Shown: positions 39,539 through 53,267, counted from the stretch's first letter. The stretch is 64,000 bases of DNA from Mangifera indica (GCF_011075055.1 NW_025401099.1:1-64000), one strand, 5' to 3'. Notes: generated by a model not told the origin, from the sequence alone. Numbers and translations are program-made.

Positions 39539-42170
39539 TGTAATACCCTCAAGTATGATTTAGGGGTATTAGTGTTTTTTTCTAAAAAAAATTTAAATTT
39601 TGGGTTCAAAACAGATTCAAGTTGAATCTAAGTTAAATTCAAAACTAAAACTTTGATCAAGTTGAAAGTAGATTTGAGGCCTTGTTTGGGCCCGATGGCT
39701 AGCCCAAAAAAAACAAAGGAAAAAAAAATTATGTTGTGTATATAAGCAGCTCCCTTTTCTCAATTTTTGGTTAAGTCCCACCAACTTGATTCAAAGAAAA
39801 GAGAGAGCCAAAGTCTAACAATTTTGGGTTAATTTCTATTAGCCAATAAGGTGAGGAAAAAAGGAAGAAAATAAGCCAAAACAACCTAACTGAACTAGCC
39901 ACACCTTTTTGTTTTTGGAGTCTTAAAAGAAAGAGAAAACAGGGGAGAAAAAACAGCCACTAGTAGCCAAGAAGAAGGCTATCAACAACAACACAAATGG
40001 AAGAAAAAAATGCATCTTTTATTGTCATTTCTTGTTGAAAAATCAAAGGTAAGTGGGATGATGTAAACTTGTAGTTACATCTCAAAGGCAAAATACATTT
40101 TATTCATGAGTATATGATGTAAGCATGATTAAATTTGACTTCTAAGTCAAAGTGTAAGTTTTGGGAGACACACGATCGTGTATAGAGAGGTCATACCCGT
40201 GTGTCATGCCACATCAACCAAATAAGATTGATTCTATGTAAATTCAAAATTAATTGACACGCGGTCATGTGCTTTGAACACATGCTTGTATGTGTGTAAC
40301 TTTTTTTCAGTTTACATATGACACATTATTACATTTTTGGGATTATTATCTCATAATTTCTAAACATATGAATTCCCTAAAATTTGAGTATAAGAGAGAG
40401 CTTGATCGTCTAATTGTTGTGCAACATCTCCAACAGCTTGGTTTTGGTGATTTGTTGAAAGAAAGTCTTGAAAGAAGGAGGTTTATTTGTATTATCTTCC
40501 TGCTATGAATTTGCAGTAAGTAGGACTTGCCCTTTCTTTATGATATGTTTTGAGGTTGTTTGATGGTTAATCATGATTTTTGATGGTATGGAAAGTTAGT
40601 ATAAAATCATGTGATTGACTATGATGAGAAGGAATAGCTAGATTGCATGTTATGAATCAAGCATTGATTATTGAGTAAAATTTTGTTATCATGAGATATG
40701 TTATGGTTTAGAAGAAAGGTATGAATGTTATCATATGTTGTGAGACACTTAGAAGAGGTGTAACCAAAGAATTGAAGTGTTGTAATGTATGTTTTCTTAT
40801 TGGCATGATATGTTCCTTTATACATTAGGGTCATTCAAAGAGTGCCTTAGATGTTGATTTGAAGATTTCAATCTTAGTGTGATTACAGTGTTTTGATACT
40901 CTCTTATGTGAATAAGATTATGTGGAATCGATGGAATTGGTATAGTGGTATTTAGAAACCAAATATTAGGGTTCTCGGTATGTTTTCTTGGTTTATCACA
41001 TGACCATATAGTATGAGACACACAACTACGTATGCAATCCTCAAAATTCATGTTGGGTTATTTTAGCGTTTTGATGACTGTTGGACTCATTGATTGGTTA
41101 ACAGTTAACTATGACACATGTGTAGCTTAAACATGACTGTATATGGGATGAAATGACTAGAAGACCCCTATAAAGTGAAAGGGCATACACTTGTGTTAGC
41201 TAAGATACACACCTGTGTATCTATCAATAGTAGCATAAGAAGAAAAGCCATGGGGAGGTGCCTATATGTGAGTAAAGTAACAAGACACACTTTTGTGTGT
41301 TAAGACATACAAGCACTTGTGTATGAGGCAGACAAATGAAAAGAACAAGAGATTAGGCTAGAGATTTAAGGGATGTTTTGAGTAATAGTATAAAGATTTT
41401 ATATATGTAGTAATTATCCATGTGCCTAAGAGTGAAGTCAAAGTGTGACACGAGATATATCGTTAGGTGGAAGTGAAAGAAAACTAGAGTTAGTTAAGGT
41501 TTCAAATACATGCATGTTAGACATCATATGATCATTATAAGGGGATATTATACGTATATATTCCTTATACTACCCACAATAGGACACTATACCTACAATA
41601 AGGTATTTGCTCGTAATAAAGCCTTGTTAAGATATAGTTTTGATGTAATAGAGTAGAGAGATAGCTCACATGACTAAGTTGTCAAATCCCTGTATTCGAT
41701 CCAAACTGATTAGCTTAGTACACAACTTTAGTTACAATTTTTAGAATTAGGTGTTTTTACAAAGTTAAGTATGGTCACACTAGATAGAAATTTAGGGGAG
41801 TAATTTCTAAGTAACCGAATAGGATATAGTTTGCCTTGAGAGTTATGATATATAGCTTAGACAGTCTCTAAAGTTTAGTATGAGCACATAATTAGTATAC
41901 AAATTTCATTATTATCCATAGAGGAGTTTGATACTAACTTTGGATGACAAAGTTAGCATGGGTTGAGTTTAAGGGTATTTTAGAGATTTTGATAAAATTT
42001 ATCAGTATGGTTTTCTACTTACTAAGTGTTTTATCACTTACTCCCCTCATTTCATGTATACAGGTACAAGTGATTATGATGGCTATGTCAACAAATAAAA
42101 ATTCTGTCTCAAACACCAATTTGAAATTCCTACAGGTTATATTAACTACATGGTGAGTCTTACACAATGT
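39539..42170 (+). mobile_element. Ty3/gypsy LTR-like remnant (plus strand)
   Basis: Starts TGTAATACCCTCAAG, a start typical of Tekay/Del-type chromovirus LTRs. A TATA-like TATATAAGCAG follows at about 39738, then many short dyads built on ACACG...CGTGT (for example CACGATCGTG at 40171-40180). Near 42020-42070 TTACTAAGTG...CAGGTACAAGTG resembles the U5 end of such LTRs. No internal coding region follows. I infer a solo or truncated LTR. Confidence 0.4.
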
Positions 42171-42852
42171 CACAACTAAATCTTAGCATCTCTCTTGAGA
42201 AGGAAATTGGCATACTAGACTTTCTTCTAGTTTGTCTTCTCAAATAGGCTCATCACACTCTCTACTAACTTTAGCCATTTCTTAATCGGAAGAGATCTAG
42301 TCCTTGTGACTCTTTTAAACTCTACAAGTTGATGTCTAGTAGCCAAATTATAAATAAGGTAGAGTTATCCTCTGTTGACACCCATTATAGTAGTCTTCTG
42401 CACATCATTGCCCACTTTATCCTATTGTGGTAAATCCACAACTAGTAGGTACTACTCAGTGATGAGAGGAACCTGAACTGGTTATCCTATACTCTTTAAA
42501 GCCTCTCAGTTCTCCTGATGAATGTCTTACATGATCTGTTTGATGAATAAGCTATCAATACGAAGCATTGCAGTTGCGTAAGAGGTATGTCCTTGCACCA
42601 CTCCCTGGTTACCTTCTTAACTAGCGACCTTATTGCCATTAACATTATCAATCAATCTCTTGGATCTCCGCAACCTAAAACCACACATATAAAAATAGAT
42701 AGATATACCACAACTTAATTATAGGTTAAACAATACTTACAACGATTGGTGCATAAGAGAGGCTAGTGTTGCATAAGGAGGCTATTTAAACACTTAGGCA
42801 CATTCAAACACTTAAAACTTTTAGGTTTTCAAAATCATGCTCTAATACCAAA
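42171..42852 (-). mobile_element. Ty3/gypsy leader and gag remnant with primer-binding site
   Basis: A decayed primer-binding site TTGGTATTAGAGC on the minus strand lies at about 42837-42849, next to the LTR-like TGTAACACC at 42854. The sequence to the left, read on the minus strand, has a few readable codons but many stops, as expected for a decayed leader and gag. Confidence 0.4.
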
Positions 42853-43500
42853 AATGTAACACCTTTTTCTAAGTACATACCCTAACTTGAAAAAGACGTG
42901 TTAACTTACACATCCCATGAAAATGCAACAATTATAAAATATGCATCGTCTTTAAAAATTAAATCCCATAATCTCAAAAATGTATTTAATGAAACATGGT
43001 TATTATTATTATTTCAATTGAAATGATGTGTCTGAAAGTCAAATAATATCAAATACAATCCCATAGTGCATATTGAAAAACACACAAATCCAGTGACATA
43101 ACAAATAATCATCATAAGCTCAAAATGGCCAAACTACTGCTTGCTCATGCAACGTCCCGTGCTAACCCCCTAGCTCCTCCATCGCCGCTTTACTGCTCCA
43201 TAATCCCAGCTATAAAATCACAAAAGGAACATAATTAGTGAAACATACTCTGTAAGTAGGTGGCCTCACGACACCAATCACATAACAGAAATCATAACCA
43301 TAACCAACAATTTGTGTCTTATATCAAATCCCTATATTGTATTCTAGATGTTTTTTCAATATTTTAAATGCCCATTTGAATTATCCTAGTGTCTAGCACC
43401 CAAGCTCCAATGGCAGTGTCATCCCAAATGACTAATGTCATATGATTTATGTCGACATCTTTGAAAAAACCTTTTGAATGGCCAAAATGAACCTAGAGGA

Positions 43501-43551
43501 GGGATGAATATGTTTTTTTTTTTTTTGGTAAGTAGTTGGGGTGAATATGTT
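43501..43551 (-). mobile_element. Extremely truncated LINE-like insertion with target duplication
   Basis: A T-run followed by GGTAAGTAGTT (43514-43537) is bracketed by GGGATGAATATGT (43501-43513) and GGGGTGAATATGT (43538-43551). On the minus strand this reads as a few bases of LINE tail (AACTACTTACC) plus poly-A between near-identical 13-base repeats, the mark of target-primed insertion that aborted almost at once. Confidence 0.5.
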
Positions 43552-44486
43552 CTTTGAAAAACAACGAATGAATTCTTTTAAACAAACCAAATTTATACAA
43601 AAGAACAATTAAATAATCAATTTTAGCAAAATAAATTAGCATGAACAATTTAGAGCACACAAGCAATTAATGCAATTAATTAACAAACAACAAACAATTA
43701 ATGTGAGCATAAATAAATAATAGAATTTAGAAAAGTTTAATTTAAAATGGTTTGAAGTTTTCTCTTATAACTCTCTTATATTTACTTCTTCAAACAAACC
43801 ATCTTGGAGTTCTATTATTACTTGGAAAACTTCTTTACTCTTAGTTTGTTTGGGATTATGCTCAATATACTAGTTAACAAAAATTTCACCCATAAGTATT
43901 GAAATACAGAGTTTTGAGCTTTAAATGCCTCATAAAGGCTGGAAATGTGAGTTTTACACAAATATACTTTCAAATATATTAGTTCAAGCTTAGTGAGAGA
44001 TTCGAAGAAAGGCATAGAGAATGATCAATGAAGGAGGATCAAAATTTTCTCTATTTGATTTTTCTTTACTCTTTGTAACCCTTGTCTCTTCAAACAGAGC
44101 TCAATTTATGGAGCTTAAGTGATAAGGCTGAGCAATGTTTCTATTGGGCTAAGTCACCTTAATAAAAATAGTCGTTTGTTTGCTAAAAACGACATTTTAC
44201 TCTTAAAAATCTATAGGCATGGTTGACATGTCTAAAGAGCACAGTTGGCATATGAATTTTATGGCTAAGTTAACCTCAGTCAGAGTTCCTAATGGATAGC
44301 TTTAAATGCACTAAGCATGAGTGAAACTTCCAGAAGCTTGAATCACTTCTTTGCCGACTTGTGCACGGTTAATGTACTAGCTTGATTTTATAAACAACAC
44401 GCTTGGCACAATTAAAGCATGACTGGACATTGCACTGCATATGCATGGTTGGTAAAACACTTTGCAAGGTTCGACAAAGTTGAAAG

Positions 44487-44601
44487 TGCACGATTAGAAT
44501 TATGAATGTTGCACAGCTGGAATTATGAATATTGCATGGCTAGACTTCTGAATGTTACATGGTTGGAATTATGAATGTTGCACAGTTGGACTACTGAAGA
44601 A
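44487..44601 (+). repeat. 23-bp minisatellite, five units
   Basis: Five consecutive 23-base units start at 44487, 44510, 44533, 44556 and 44579. The second reads TGCACAGCTGGAATTATGAA plus TAT. Related but irregular GCATGGTTGG/GCACGGTTAA words extend from about 44345 to 44660. A period of 23 is not a multiple of three, which argues against coding. Confidence 0.8.
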
Positions 44602-44671
44602 ATGGCACAGCTAGAATATCCTTGCATGGATACCACAACTTGAAGAAGCATGGTTGGATTGAAAGGTACAT

Positions 44672-45275
44672 GGTTTCCAACCAGAATTCACACTTAGAGA
44701 ATTTGGCATACAATTTCTTTTCTCTCAATCTTTATAGCACAAATCTCAAGTGTTCAGTATGTTCTTCTTCTGATCTGGAGTATATCAAGATATCATTAAT
44801 AAATACCACCAAGAATTTGTCAAGGCAATCATGAAATACTCGATTCATTAAATCCATAAAAATTGTTGGGGCATTAGTCAATCCAAAGGGCATCACCACA
44901 AACTCGTAGTGCCCGTAACGGGTCTGAAAAGTTGTCTTTGGAATAACTTGCTTTGTAATCCTCGCCTGGTGATAACCCGACCTCAATTCAATTTTGGAGA
45001 ACACAGAAGCTCCCTTCAATTGATCAAATAAATCATCAATTTAAGGCAACGGGTATTTATTCTTCACTGTCAGTTTATTTAACTCTCTATAATCTATGCA
45101 CATACGGAGTGACCCATATTTCTTTTTGACAAATAGTATGGGTGCTCCCCAAGGAGAGTGACTAGATCTAATAAAACTCTTATCTAAAAGTTCTTACAAC
45201 TGTTTCTTTAATTCTTGTAATTCAATTGGAGTCATCTAGTAGGGGACCTTTGAAATTAATGTTGGGCCTTAACCC
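44672..45275 (-). pseudogene. Ty3/gypsy reverse transcriptase fragment
   Basis: Frame 45019-44732 carries [12 protein letters not shown] (catalytic Asp replaced by Glu), [10 protein letters not shown] and Phe-Ile-Asn-Asp-Ile-Leu-Ile-Tyr-Ser, where the active site has Asn for the first Asp. Upstream in frame after a stop are Cys-Ile-Asp-Tyr-Arg-Glu-Leu-Asn and Pro-Leu-Pro-Lys-Ile-Asp. After 44732 a stop precedes Tyr-Ala-Lys-Phe-Ser-Lys-Cys-Glu-Phe-Trp. No gag, RNase H or integrase is attached. Confidence 0.88.
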
Positions 45276-45735
45276 GAATCAAATATTTTATGAAAGTCAT
45301 TTACATTAGAATCATGCATGCAAGCTTATATGGCTAATAAAAAGTTGAGAAAGATGTACGATCAAAAAATAGAAAAGTCATAACACTCATACATGTATAA
45401 ATCATAACAAGTGAATCATATTTGTATAGTAAGGAAACGAATAAATGGGTGAAAGAAGAGAATTATGATATGTGTTTAATGCATGTTCTGTGCTAATTAT
45501 TTTGTATGTGAATAGCCCAGACACGTTAAGTATAGAAGAGTTAGTACTGGTATGAAATGCTTTGAGTATTGAGTATGATCTTCTTATTGAGCCATAGTCG
45601 CTCACTCCATTTAATTTAATATTTTACAAGTAAAGAGTTGTAGCAAAGGTTCCCGAGAAGCACTAATGAGACATGAGGCTAAGAGAGAAAGACACTATAT
45701 TTTTGTTGATTTATATGTTTTGATGTATATGTGAA

Positions 45736-45741
<6 letters not shown>

Positions 45742-45801
<60 letters not shown>
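45742..45801. repeat. (TA)n microsatellite, about 30 units
   Basis: Uninterrupted TA repeat. Flanked by further TATATG and GTATATA words up to about 45895. Confidence 0.95.
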
Positions 45802-45802
<1 letters not shown>

Positions 45803-47279
45803 TTGATATAGATATTGATGGATATGTATATATTTTGTTTCCTATATGTATATATGTGATTGTGTATATATGTATCTATATATGTATATATATATGACTA
45901 GTCATTGAAATTGGTTATAAAGTTTCTGTGAGCGGTAATTTTTATGATAGTTATTATTAGATATTTATTTTGTTAATTGTGATTAGGTTGATGAAAATCT
46001 AGTCGGTTGGTAGGATTGGTTTGTGTGAATTGCTAATTAGGAGTGTTACAGGGCATTAAAAATAATAATAAAAAATTTCCCCAGGCCCTTTAAAATAAAT
46101 GAACTCTTACCGTTTTTCTGTAATACACATATTGGTTATAAGAGGTTACAATATACACCCGTGTATATTTAGGGAATTTGGAAATAAAAACATTTGGAAT
46201 TTATGAAGAATATATGAAGCTTTGTTATGAATAAATGGATTAGAAAAATGATAAATTTACCCCCTATAAGGGATGTTTATAAAAGAAGGTCAATGATAAG
46301 GCCTTAATGAGAGTTAGTAGTAATGGAAACCAATAAGGGTCTATCTGACTATGTGGACAATGACACATAACCTAATCGGATCATTTTTCAATCGAAAATT
46401 TGCATAAAATGTACAATAATGTCGTAAGCCACCGAACTCTGTGTAAAGTGATAATGAAAGCAATGGGGTTAATAAATCTATGTGATTCCACATCGACGAT
46501 GAGCGTTATAACATTTGGGATACGTGTGTGTAGATAGGTGAGGAATGTTTTCTCAACAGCTTAACTCTAATTGGCACATGTATCAATTGCACATAAGAAT
46601 GACATTCATGATGTCATATGTTTTCATATGACATTTAGGAGGTTGATGTACATTGTAAGGGTTAGTCATTCAAGTTGACACCTTATTATATTAGTGTGGG
46701 CACTAAGCACCGAAATAACCTGGATGGACATCTAGGATGCTAGAGAATACATCCATGAATTTTCTTAGGAAGGAAATAACACCATTACATATATTACTTT
46801 TGCTAGTTACTAAGTGCGAATCCACTCACGTGTTTTCTATATGACTTTCCAGGTAGGCTTTTTAAATAACAAGGTGGCGAAGGAGAGACTAGTGGTATGA
46901 CTCGTTACAGTACATGAGGGCAAGGGACTTGGATGTTTTTCATTATCATTCATAAAACCTTTATTATACTCTTATGGATACTTTATATGTATTAATGCAT
47001 GTGGATTTGACTGTTATTGGTTTGGATTGATTTTTGTAAACTCATACTCACGTTTCAATGGTTTCATTCTTATTAGCCAGATAATGTTTGAATTATAATA
47101 CTTCATTCTAGTTCACGTTTCAGATAGTTGGTTTGATTAGAATGTTTTATATTTAATAATTGTACTAGCATACTATAAAAGTTTGATAAGTCACGTCTCT
47201 GGGGGTGCAAATTCCAAATAGAGGTAAATGCCTTAAGTGGTGTTACAATTATAGATAAACTTGAGGAGTTAAATATCAA

Positions 47280-49178
47280 GATACATAATCTAGATAGGAA
47301 ACTTAATTACACGATTTATTGAATATTTTTTGTAAGTTAAGAACTAACGAAGATAGAGGAATTAATCTCTTAAGTAAGTTCTGATTTACAAAGGATAATA
47401 GTTCTGGAACGTGTTCTTACTATTTTGCTAAATAGGTAAACTCGAAACATTTGCTGATAATTTTGGCTTTGCATATATTATCACAAGGATAGGAAATTAT
47501 CCTATGTCACTAATCTTTAGTGATATAGAGCAAGCATACCCTGTCAAGGGATAATTTTGGCTTTACAAATATTATCATACAGATAGGACAAATTTATCAG
47601 TTCTTATGGTCTACAATATATGAAGCTTTTGGATGAGCCTAGAGGCTAGCACCGAAATCTTAGATAAGGTAAGGGACTTGAAGAATCATGAAGGAATATT
47701 TGCTTTTTCAAGGATATGCTCTCAAGGAAGTTTACTAAGATAATAATATCTAATAGAAACCTTGCAGAAGTTGTTGTTTTAAAAGCTTTAACAAAGTTTC
47801 GTCTTTGTGACATGTGCCAATTCAAAATTTTCATCTATGAATATAAACAATATTTTTATCAGTTACCTGGAGGCACATAAGAGATAATGAAAAATAGCCA
47901 ATGAGACCTTGAAGCTACTTTTAGAAAAGAATCAAATAGTTGATTTTTTAGGAGGAAGAATCAAAGTTGTAAGACAACTAGTGAGAAAAAGATTTCTGAA
48001 TGCAAAGCTTGGCAAAAAGGCTAAAAATAAGTCGAATGAACTTTAAGGGAATCCTAAGACAATATTGTTGTATTAAAAATAAACCGGATAAACTTTAAAG
48101 TAGGAAAACTCATAAGAGGAGAACTAAGTTCTTTAGAAAAGATAAGTTCAAGCCTAAGAAATTTTGGACTATGAGGAGAAAACTTGTCTATAATAAATCA
48201 AAAATTTTTTGACCACGGAAGATTTATGAGAAAGACAAGGAAAGCTTTGTTGACAACAAAGGAATGAGAACCCAAAAAGTAATGCACCACTTGTCCCTTA
48301 GGGAAAAACATAAAAAAACTGCAACTTTTGTTCAATATGTGGTAGTACAAATCACTATACAGATAGATGTCCAAACAAGGCTAAGAAGAAAGTTAGTGTT
48401 AAACTACTCAATATAGATGAGAACACTAGATCTTTTGAATACAAACTTGTATTCACATACAAGGTAAACTTGGATGATGAATCAGTCTATGAATTGATTT
48501 TGAAATACTTTGAGGAATCAAAAGATACCTTGTCATTTGACGAGGAATACTTATTAAGATATGATGAGGAATCATCAACTCTTCGTAGATTAAATATCCT
48601 TATGAATAGAATAGAAAATTTGATTAAGTCTTCTAATCTATTCAACAATGATGAAGAACTCATATTGCTAGATAATGAGGCATCTCTTAACTCGATTATA
48701 AGTTCTTCTATGAGCTATAAGGATACATTAGTAAACCTTAATGAATGAGTGATTCCAAAACTATCTTCTCGAGAAGTTTTTGAAAAATCTTAATGATAGA
48801 TATTTCAAGCTCGAGAACTAGAGGATGTACATGAAAAACCTGTAAGAGTAACCCTAACTTAGTCAAATGAAAGAGAAATCATTCTATCGAATAATGATTA
48901 GCTATGAAAGGTGCATGAACTTGTAAAACAGACAAACAACAAGTATCATTATATCCAACTAGGAGCTGTACAAGTTCATGTACAAGGATTATTTTGTGGT
49001 GGTATGAATGTTCCTCTTCAGGTAGCATTATTGGATAAAAGATAGACTACCTTTAGTGAAACATTAGTTGGAGGATTTCATGCTAACTTAGCTTGAAAAT
49101 ACTATTATGGAATGATCCGACCAGGATAAATGGTCAATCTTAAAGATCCAAACCTTTAAGGAATAATGGTGTTACTTC
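47280..49178 (+). mobile_element. Endogenous pararetrovirus fragment (plus strand), copy B
   Basis: From 47624 on it equals 1-1553. The part to the left, outside the window in copy A, shows what precedes it: about 47380-47535 matches (inverted) the start of the main provirus, 7990-7840, and after 47580 the match jumps to 6890. Roughly 950 bases of capsid N-terminal region are missing. Two related 39-base stretches, both starting GATAATTTTGGCTTT, lie at 47456-47494 and 47550-47588, close to the deletion joint. Confidence 0.78.
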
Positions 49179-50927
49179 TCACCACAATATAAGAATCAAT
49201 CAACCAAAGTTAATTTTCATCAAATTTTAATTATCATTTTTCGTTATACCATGCATGCATCTCAATGAAAATTGAACAAGTATATTATTAAATGTATCAT
49301 CATAATATAATTGGAAGATATTTAAGAGTACCTTGATTAATTCTTCAAAATATTTGAAAAAGCACAAGTTTGAGAAGAATTCCTCTTAAATTTTATACTC
49401 TTGAATGATTTACATCCTTTCTCAATTTATAGAAAAGAGCTAAGTTCAAGATTCTAAAACATTTGGAATTTATTAGAAAGAATAATTAAACACTTTAATA
49501 ATTCTACAAAAGTCTTATCCTAATAGAATTGACCAATGCAAAATGACAACTGACACTGGGGTATTTGTCTCCAACATGTCTTACACTTTGACTAAAGTTA
49601 ATATAATATAATATAATAGACATTGAGGTCTTTGTCTCCCACGTGTCTTACACACTTTATTTGTTATTATTCTTACTGGAGTAATATGGGCAACTTCTTA
49701 TCTGTTTGGCAATGTTTTGTCTTTTCATTTGTTTTTCACGTATTTTGATACACACTACGTTCTATGGGGTTGATCATTTATTTTAAGATGATCATATCTC
49801 CTTTTGGGCTTAGAAAGACGTATGGCTGCCTATTAAGCTTGTAAAATTTCAAAAAGCATCTTCGTCTTTATCCTTAATTGGGTTTCTACTTCGATTTGGG
49901 CTTCAGCTTCTTGAGTTAAAGTTAATTGAAAAGTATCTTTTGTAGTATTCATCAAAGCCTATTGGGAAATATTTTGGATTTTGAATCTATTTGTCATTTC
50001 TCATAGCCGAGCTTGATTTGGCTTGAATAGAGTATCTTGAACTTTTGCATACTTGTTTGGTAAGGTTACTATAATTCTTTTATTTATATAAATTGTAGTT
50101 CTTCTCCTAAGAAGTTTATCTAGTTTAGCTTGGACTTGTAATAGTTTTCCTATATGTACCATAGTCCAGTACCAATCCTCTTTATCAAGTTTCTCTTTCA
50201 TTTATTATAGTGCAAACTGTCCCATAGAGATGTCCTCTCAAACCATTATGTGATACCATGGTTCTCCTATAACAAATTCTCATATCTATACAGGTTGTAT
50301 ATTATCATCTTCTTGAACAGAAGAAGTAATAATATATGTGAATGTGTGAAACCTTTAAAGGCATTTTCATAAACTTCAAATCTTTCCTTAAAGTAAATTC
50401 TTGATTGATTACGAATAACTAAAATCTGTGAATACGTTTTTTGGCCACTAAAACCTCATTTTTGTGAGTAGGGTAATTTATTTCCAAAGTAGAGAATTTT
50501 CATGAGACATATCAAACTATTCGTTCAATACCATTAATTCCCTTGGCCTTTAGAACTCCTCCTTAATAATAATCAAAAGCATCACTCTCTATTATTATAG
50601 AGTCTGAGTCTTCTGGGAGAGTTAAAAATTGTATATTCTTGGTCAAGTCTTTCATTCGGATAACGCAGTTGGTATCCTCATTGGTCCATTCCTATGCATC
50701 TTTTGAGCTTACTTTTTTTATCAGTCGATTAATAATCCTAGCCAAATTTGGGACATATTCCCTCATTTGATTTACTAGTTTAAGAAATTATTGTAATGTG
50801 TCTAGATTCTATCACATTAGGAAAATCTAACAACATCTTTGAAATATAGTCTTGGAGTTGGATTCCTCTTTCTCCAAATTCCATTCCTAAAAATTTTACC
50901 TAAGTCTAGAACCATTCTATCTTTTTG

Positions 50928-51564
50928 TTCAGATAAAATCATTCAGTTTTCAAAGAACCTTTTTGTTATTTGTTCTAGATGATTAATATGATCTTTTCTA
51001 GTTTTACTAAAAACTAGTACATCATCTACATAAATAACACAAAATTCAGATAAGTCAAAGAACAACTTGTTCATTTTCCTTTGGAATATTGACGGTGCTT
51101 GCTTTAGTCAAAAAAACAAGACCAACCATTCGTATAATCCCTTTGGAAAAGTAAATGTCATCAAAGGTATATTTTCCTTAGACATTTTGATCTGCCAAAA
51201 TCTTAGACTTAAGATCAAATCGAGAAAAAAATTTTCTAAACCTTGTTTTATTTAGTAAAGTAGATTTGTTAGGTATTTTGTAAGCATCGTCTATAGTTTT
51301 ACTATTAAGTATCCTATAGTAGATAACCATCCTAGCTTTTTCGCTTATCTTTTTAGCTCTATTAATCACCATAAAGGCTAACAAAGAGTATGGGCTATTA
51401 TTTTCCTGTATTGGTCCTTTAGCTAGTAATTTCGGTATTTGCTTCTTAAATTTCTCTTCCACATCTAAAGAGTATTTGTGAAAGTCTATTTTGACTCTAT
51501 TAGCAAGATTTTTTAGTTCAATTTTAGCAAATATACCATTCCTTTCCCAAAGTTTTAATGGCAT
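50928..51564 (-). pseudogene. Pararetrovirus reverse transcriptase, copy B
   Basis: Same as 3300-3936. The open piece 51564-51178 is identical in translation to that of copy A, and the YVDD block sits in a shifted frame downstream. Confidence 0.83.
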
Positions 51565-53267
51565 TTCATCAAAATAAGGAGAAAGTTTCTCTTTAAATTT
51601 TTTGATGTCTTCATGATTTAAAGAGTTATTATGACTTCCTACTACTTCAGAATGTTATTTCCTTCTTATTATATCCGTGCTCTTAGGGTATGCTCCAAAG
51701 GTGCCTTCCTCCTATGATCTACCTTGTGCGATCTAATTTTCATGATGAATAGGAAATTTTTGAAGTATTCTTTTACAAGTCATTTTCCTATCTCTTCTTA
51801 GCTTAACTTTTTTTATCCACTACTTCTCTTTAGGTTTTACAAATAAGATTATGTGGTTTGTTTCAGGCCTTAATTTCTTTGGTTTAAAACCATTTCTAAC
51901 TTTAGAAACCTCAAGCCTTGCTAAGATAAGAATAGTGTAACCTCTAAGAATAATATGATCATTATCTTGGATGAATGATCGCACTTCTGCCTATCCTGCA
52001 AAAATGAGTTTCCAAGAATAAAGTCAATTTCTAAGTAATCTAATAGTAAGACTTCTTCTAGAATAAACTTTTTCTTGTTTAACAATATGATTACGTTTTG
52101 AACATATTCCATAGTTACACTTTATCCTCCATCAGCAACGGTATTCATGATAGGTTGATCAAGTTGTTTCTATAATTCTTGTGGAAAATAATATTTTCAC
52201 ATTATACATTTCGTCGCTCTTGTATCCACCAAAATATCTAAGGAGTAAGGTTCATATTCTCATAATTCCAGTTCTACTATGACACAAGTATCAATTGTAC
52301 CTTGTACCAATATATGACAATGAATTTTGTGATTCATTATCATTCGTGTAGATGAAGGATCTTATTCTTCTTCATATACAGGTATTTGTATAGATTTGTA
52401 ACCAACTATCCTCTTAGTTGAAAAGTTCCTCGAAATGTGACTTTTTGCTTTCAAGTTGTTTGGTTTATCCTTATCTAATATATTGATTCTTGGTGCACTT
52501 GGCCTTACATCTTCTTTTATCCTCCTTTTAGAAATTGAATTTTTCGGGGAATATAAATTCCTTGGAGTTGAAAAAGTTATGTCAACCTAGTCATTTCCTC
52601 AATTCTAATCCCAAGGTTTATTTCCATTTCCACATACTTAGTTGTGGTATAAGTGTTAAAACCTAATTCCTCGGCCATGTAAGTTGTCTTGGTTTTACCA
52701 TGGTCAGGTTTATTAGAATGATTGAGTTAGATCCTAAGCCATGCATTTCTGTATTTGACTAGGAGTGCATTGATATAAGATTGACAAAATTGACCAAGCT
52801 GTAAATTATCTTATATTGGATTACAATTCCATTACTGGATTGTAATAGATCTTCCAATCCAAAGGTATGAATTCGTAGCACCATTATTCTCCTAAGGTTT
52901 GGATCCTTAAGGTTGACCATGTGACTTTGGTCAAATCATTCTATAAGAGTCTCGTAAAGTTAAGTTGACATGAACTTATCCAATTAATGTTTTACTAAAT
53001 ATGGTCCATTCCCTTTCCAGTAATGCTACTTAAACAAGAACATTCATACCACCACAAAATAATCACTATACACGAACCTGTACCGTTCCTAGTTGGATAT
53101 AGTGATACTTATTGTTTGCCCGTTTTTCAAGTTCACATACCTTTTGTAGCCAATCATCATTCGATAAAATGATTTCTCTTTTGTTTAATTGAGTTAGGGC
53201 TACTCTTACAGGTTTTTCATATACATCCTCTAGTCCTTGAGCTTGAAATATTCATCGTGAAGATTGT

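Larger units (their letters stand above)
42854..47249 (-). mobile_element. Ty3/gypsy LTR-like remnants (minus strand), interrupted
   Basis: Opens TGTAACACC at 42854. Near 43140-43260 the minus strand reads like an LTR U5 end (TTTTATAGCTGGGATTATGG). Near 46800-46870 a plus-strand TTACTAAGTG...CAGGTAGGC recalls 42020-42070, and GGTGTTACA occurs at 47237-47249 and GTGTTACAG at 46030. Several elements are probably mixed here, including the RT fragment at 44672-45275. I could not define single boundaries. Confidence 0.3.

Noticed and set aside
44487..44601. Regular repeats that might suggest a CRISPR-like array
   Set aside because: Units abut without spacers and the DNA is a plant nuclear genome; it is a minisatellite.
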